A stretch of 14,419 nucleotides of DNA from positions 1-14,419 of the forward strand of contig JAJAZO010000110.1 of assembly GCA_026785745.1 (NCBI GenBank), in the 5' to 3' direction. Position 1 is the first letter of the stretch; each line of letters starts with the position of its first letter. The translations under genes were made by a program, and so were the position numbers. Positions 13,690 to 14,419 of the stretch are shown here, in pieces. Origin of the DNA: Chitinophagaceae bacterium (lineage in GTDB: Bacteria; Bacteroidota; Bacteroidia; Chitinophagales; Chitinophagaceae). The notes under the pieces were generated by a model. The model was not told the DNA's origin and made no database searches. It saw only the letters and a program-made list of their open reading frames with translations.

Positions 13690-14419
13690 AGGAAAGGTAT
13701 TAATAGCAGGATTGTTTTTTTTACCGGTGCTGGTAATGGCTCAACCTCCTGATACTGCTAATATAACCAAGTATGAATTTTCCATTCAGCAGGCAGTAGA
13801 TTTTGCCACAAAGAATAATGTGAATGTAAAGAACGCCTTAGTGGATGTGCAACTGCAGGAGCAGGTAAACCGGGAAGTAACTTCCAATGCATATCCTCAC
13901 ATTAGTGCAAATATCGGAACTATCTACAACCCGGCGGTAGCTACACAGGTGTTGCCCAATTTTATTTCACCATCCACCTACCAGGTATTGATAGACCAGG
14001 GAGTAAAGGATGGTAGCGGTAATGTTATCGTAATGCCCAACGACTTTGGATTTATAGCAGCGCAGTTTGGTACTAAGTTCAGTGCATCGGCAGGTATCAC
14101 CCTGAGTCAGTTGTTATTTGATGGCCAGGTATTCGTAGGCCTTATGGCAAGAGATGCAACGATGAGGTTCTCCAAAAAGAATGTGGAGGTGACCGAAGAA
14201 ATTATCAAAGCCAATATTCATAAAATCTATTACCAGTTAGTGGTTAGCAAAACACAGGTTGAATTATTGGATGCCAATATTGCCTTGCTGGAAAAAGAAA
14301 CTTATCCTTTTCATAAAGTCTGTGGCGAATATATAAGTATGGAAAGCTGGAATTTTTTAGAGCGTTGTGGCGTTCCTTTAAAAGATTTGGGTCTTCCTAC
14401 CATCAATCATCTCCGGCTC
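13670..14419 (+). CDS. TolC family outer-membrane efflux protein, N-terminal part, running in frame into an unrelated segment (partial)
   Basis: The frame is open from an ATG at 13670, inside the end of tetR (20-bp overlap), to the right edge of the window (250 codons). A signal peptide (VLIAGLFFLPVLVMA, cleavage after about Ala24) is followed by FSIQQAVDFATKNNVNVKNA and VQLQEQVNREVTSNAYPHIS, the usual first helix pair of TolC/OEP proteins, then the beta-strand insert and FGTKFSASAGITLSQLLFDG and EIIKANIHKIYYQLVVSKTQ. From about residue 206-211 the sequence stops looking like TolC. A true TolC would continue with about 220 more helical residues, followed by membrane-fusion and RND pump genes. 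As drawn, the product cannot be a working outer-membrane channel. See the separate entry for the tail. Confidence 0.8.
   Translation, partial: MKRVKNKGKVLIAGLFFLPVLVMAQPPDTANITKYEFSIQQAVDFATKNNVNVKNALVDVQLQEQVNREVTSNAYPHISANIGTIYNPAVATQVLPNFISPSTYQVLIDQGVKDGSGNVIVMPNDFGFIAAQFGTKFSASAGITLSQLLFDGQVFVGLMARDATMRFSKKNVEVTEEIIKANIHKIYYQLVVSKTQVELLDANIALLEKETYPFHKVCGEYISMESWNFLERCGVPLKDLGLPTINHLRL
14285..14419 (+). other. Fragment resembling an FAD-dependent oxidoreductase, fused in frame to TolC
   Basis: Codons 206-250 read LLEKETYPFHKVCGEYISME, then a SWNFLERCGVPLKDLGLP stretch. This resembles the segment just after the first beta-alpha-beta unit of flavoprotein monooxygenases and geranylgeranyl reductase-like NAD(P)/FAD-dependent oxidoreductases. 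There, a strand ending in an acidic residue (LLEKE) is followed by YPxxKxCGE and then a helix with L..LG. The GxGxxG loop that should lie about 30 residues before it is absent, because TolC sequence stands there. The point of change lies within the Leu-Leu-Glu-Lys-Glu codons (14285-14299), which both families could share. I read this as a chimeric assembly or a deletion fusion, not a natural domain architecture. The family assignment is from memory of the motif. Confidence 0.65.

Overview
The window looks like chromosomal DNA from a Bacteroidota bacterium, probably of the Chitinophagaceae or a close relative. The reasons are a moderate-to-low GC content, near-absence of Shine-Dalgarno sequences, promoters of the Bacteroidota type (TTTG, about 19 bp, TAnnTTTG), a protein with a type IX secretion (T9SS) C-terminal sorting domain, and the gene families present. 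I see no tRNA, rRNA, CRISPR array, insertion sequence or phage gene. No gene-free gap exceeds 300 bases.

Layout, left to right. Positions 1-185 (minus) hold the N-terminal end of an NADP-binding saccharopine-dehydrogenase-like protein. Positions 321-1746 (plus) are a three-gene stress operon: an ECF sigma factor, a small single-pass membrane protein (probable anti-sigma factor) and a membrane-anchored Spy/CpxP-like sensor. It converges, with a 2-bp gap, on a long-chain acyl-CoA ligase (1749-3530, minus). Next come a secreted TPR protein (3684-4700) with a good terminator and promoter, then serC with a DUF1015 gene behind it (7131 down to 4778), which form a serine-biosynthesis unit. A 1301-residue secreted T9SS protein (7222-11127) carries a BNR/VPS10-like propeller and Ig-like repeats. 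Upstream of it, a DUF502 membrane protein and a zinc-dependent phospholipase C-like enzyme (12897 down to 11234) form a two-gene unit.

The right end (13051-14419, plus) starts with a TetR-family regulator. Its promoter (12987-13017) matches the Bacteroidota consensus and is covered by a perfect 11+11 bp inverted repeat (12979-13010), a likely autoregulatory operator. The gene overlaps by 20 bp the start of a TolC-type outer-membrane efflux protein, the usual first half of a TetR-controlled RND efflux operon. The TolC frame does not continue as TolC. At about 14285-14301 it passes in frame into about 40 residues that look like a flavin-dependent oxidoreductase of the geranylgeranyl-reductase type, joined at a shared Leu-Leu-Glu-Lys-Glu stretch and lacking the oxidoreductase's own GxGxxG segment. 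This is either an assembly chimera at a short shared sequence or a genuine deletion fusion. It is the most anomalous part of the window.

The rest is mostly ordinary housekeeping and envelope biology. The points most worth following are the end fusion, the tetR operator-promoter, the sigma/anti-sigma/CpxP-like triad (similar in logic to CnrH/CnrY/CnrX), the pairing of serC with DUF1015, the possibly leaderless serC promoter, and the complete zinc-ligand set of the phospholipase-like enzyme.
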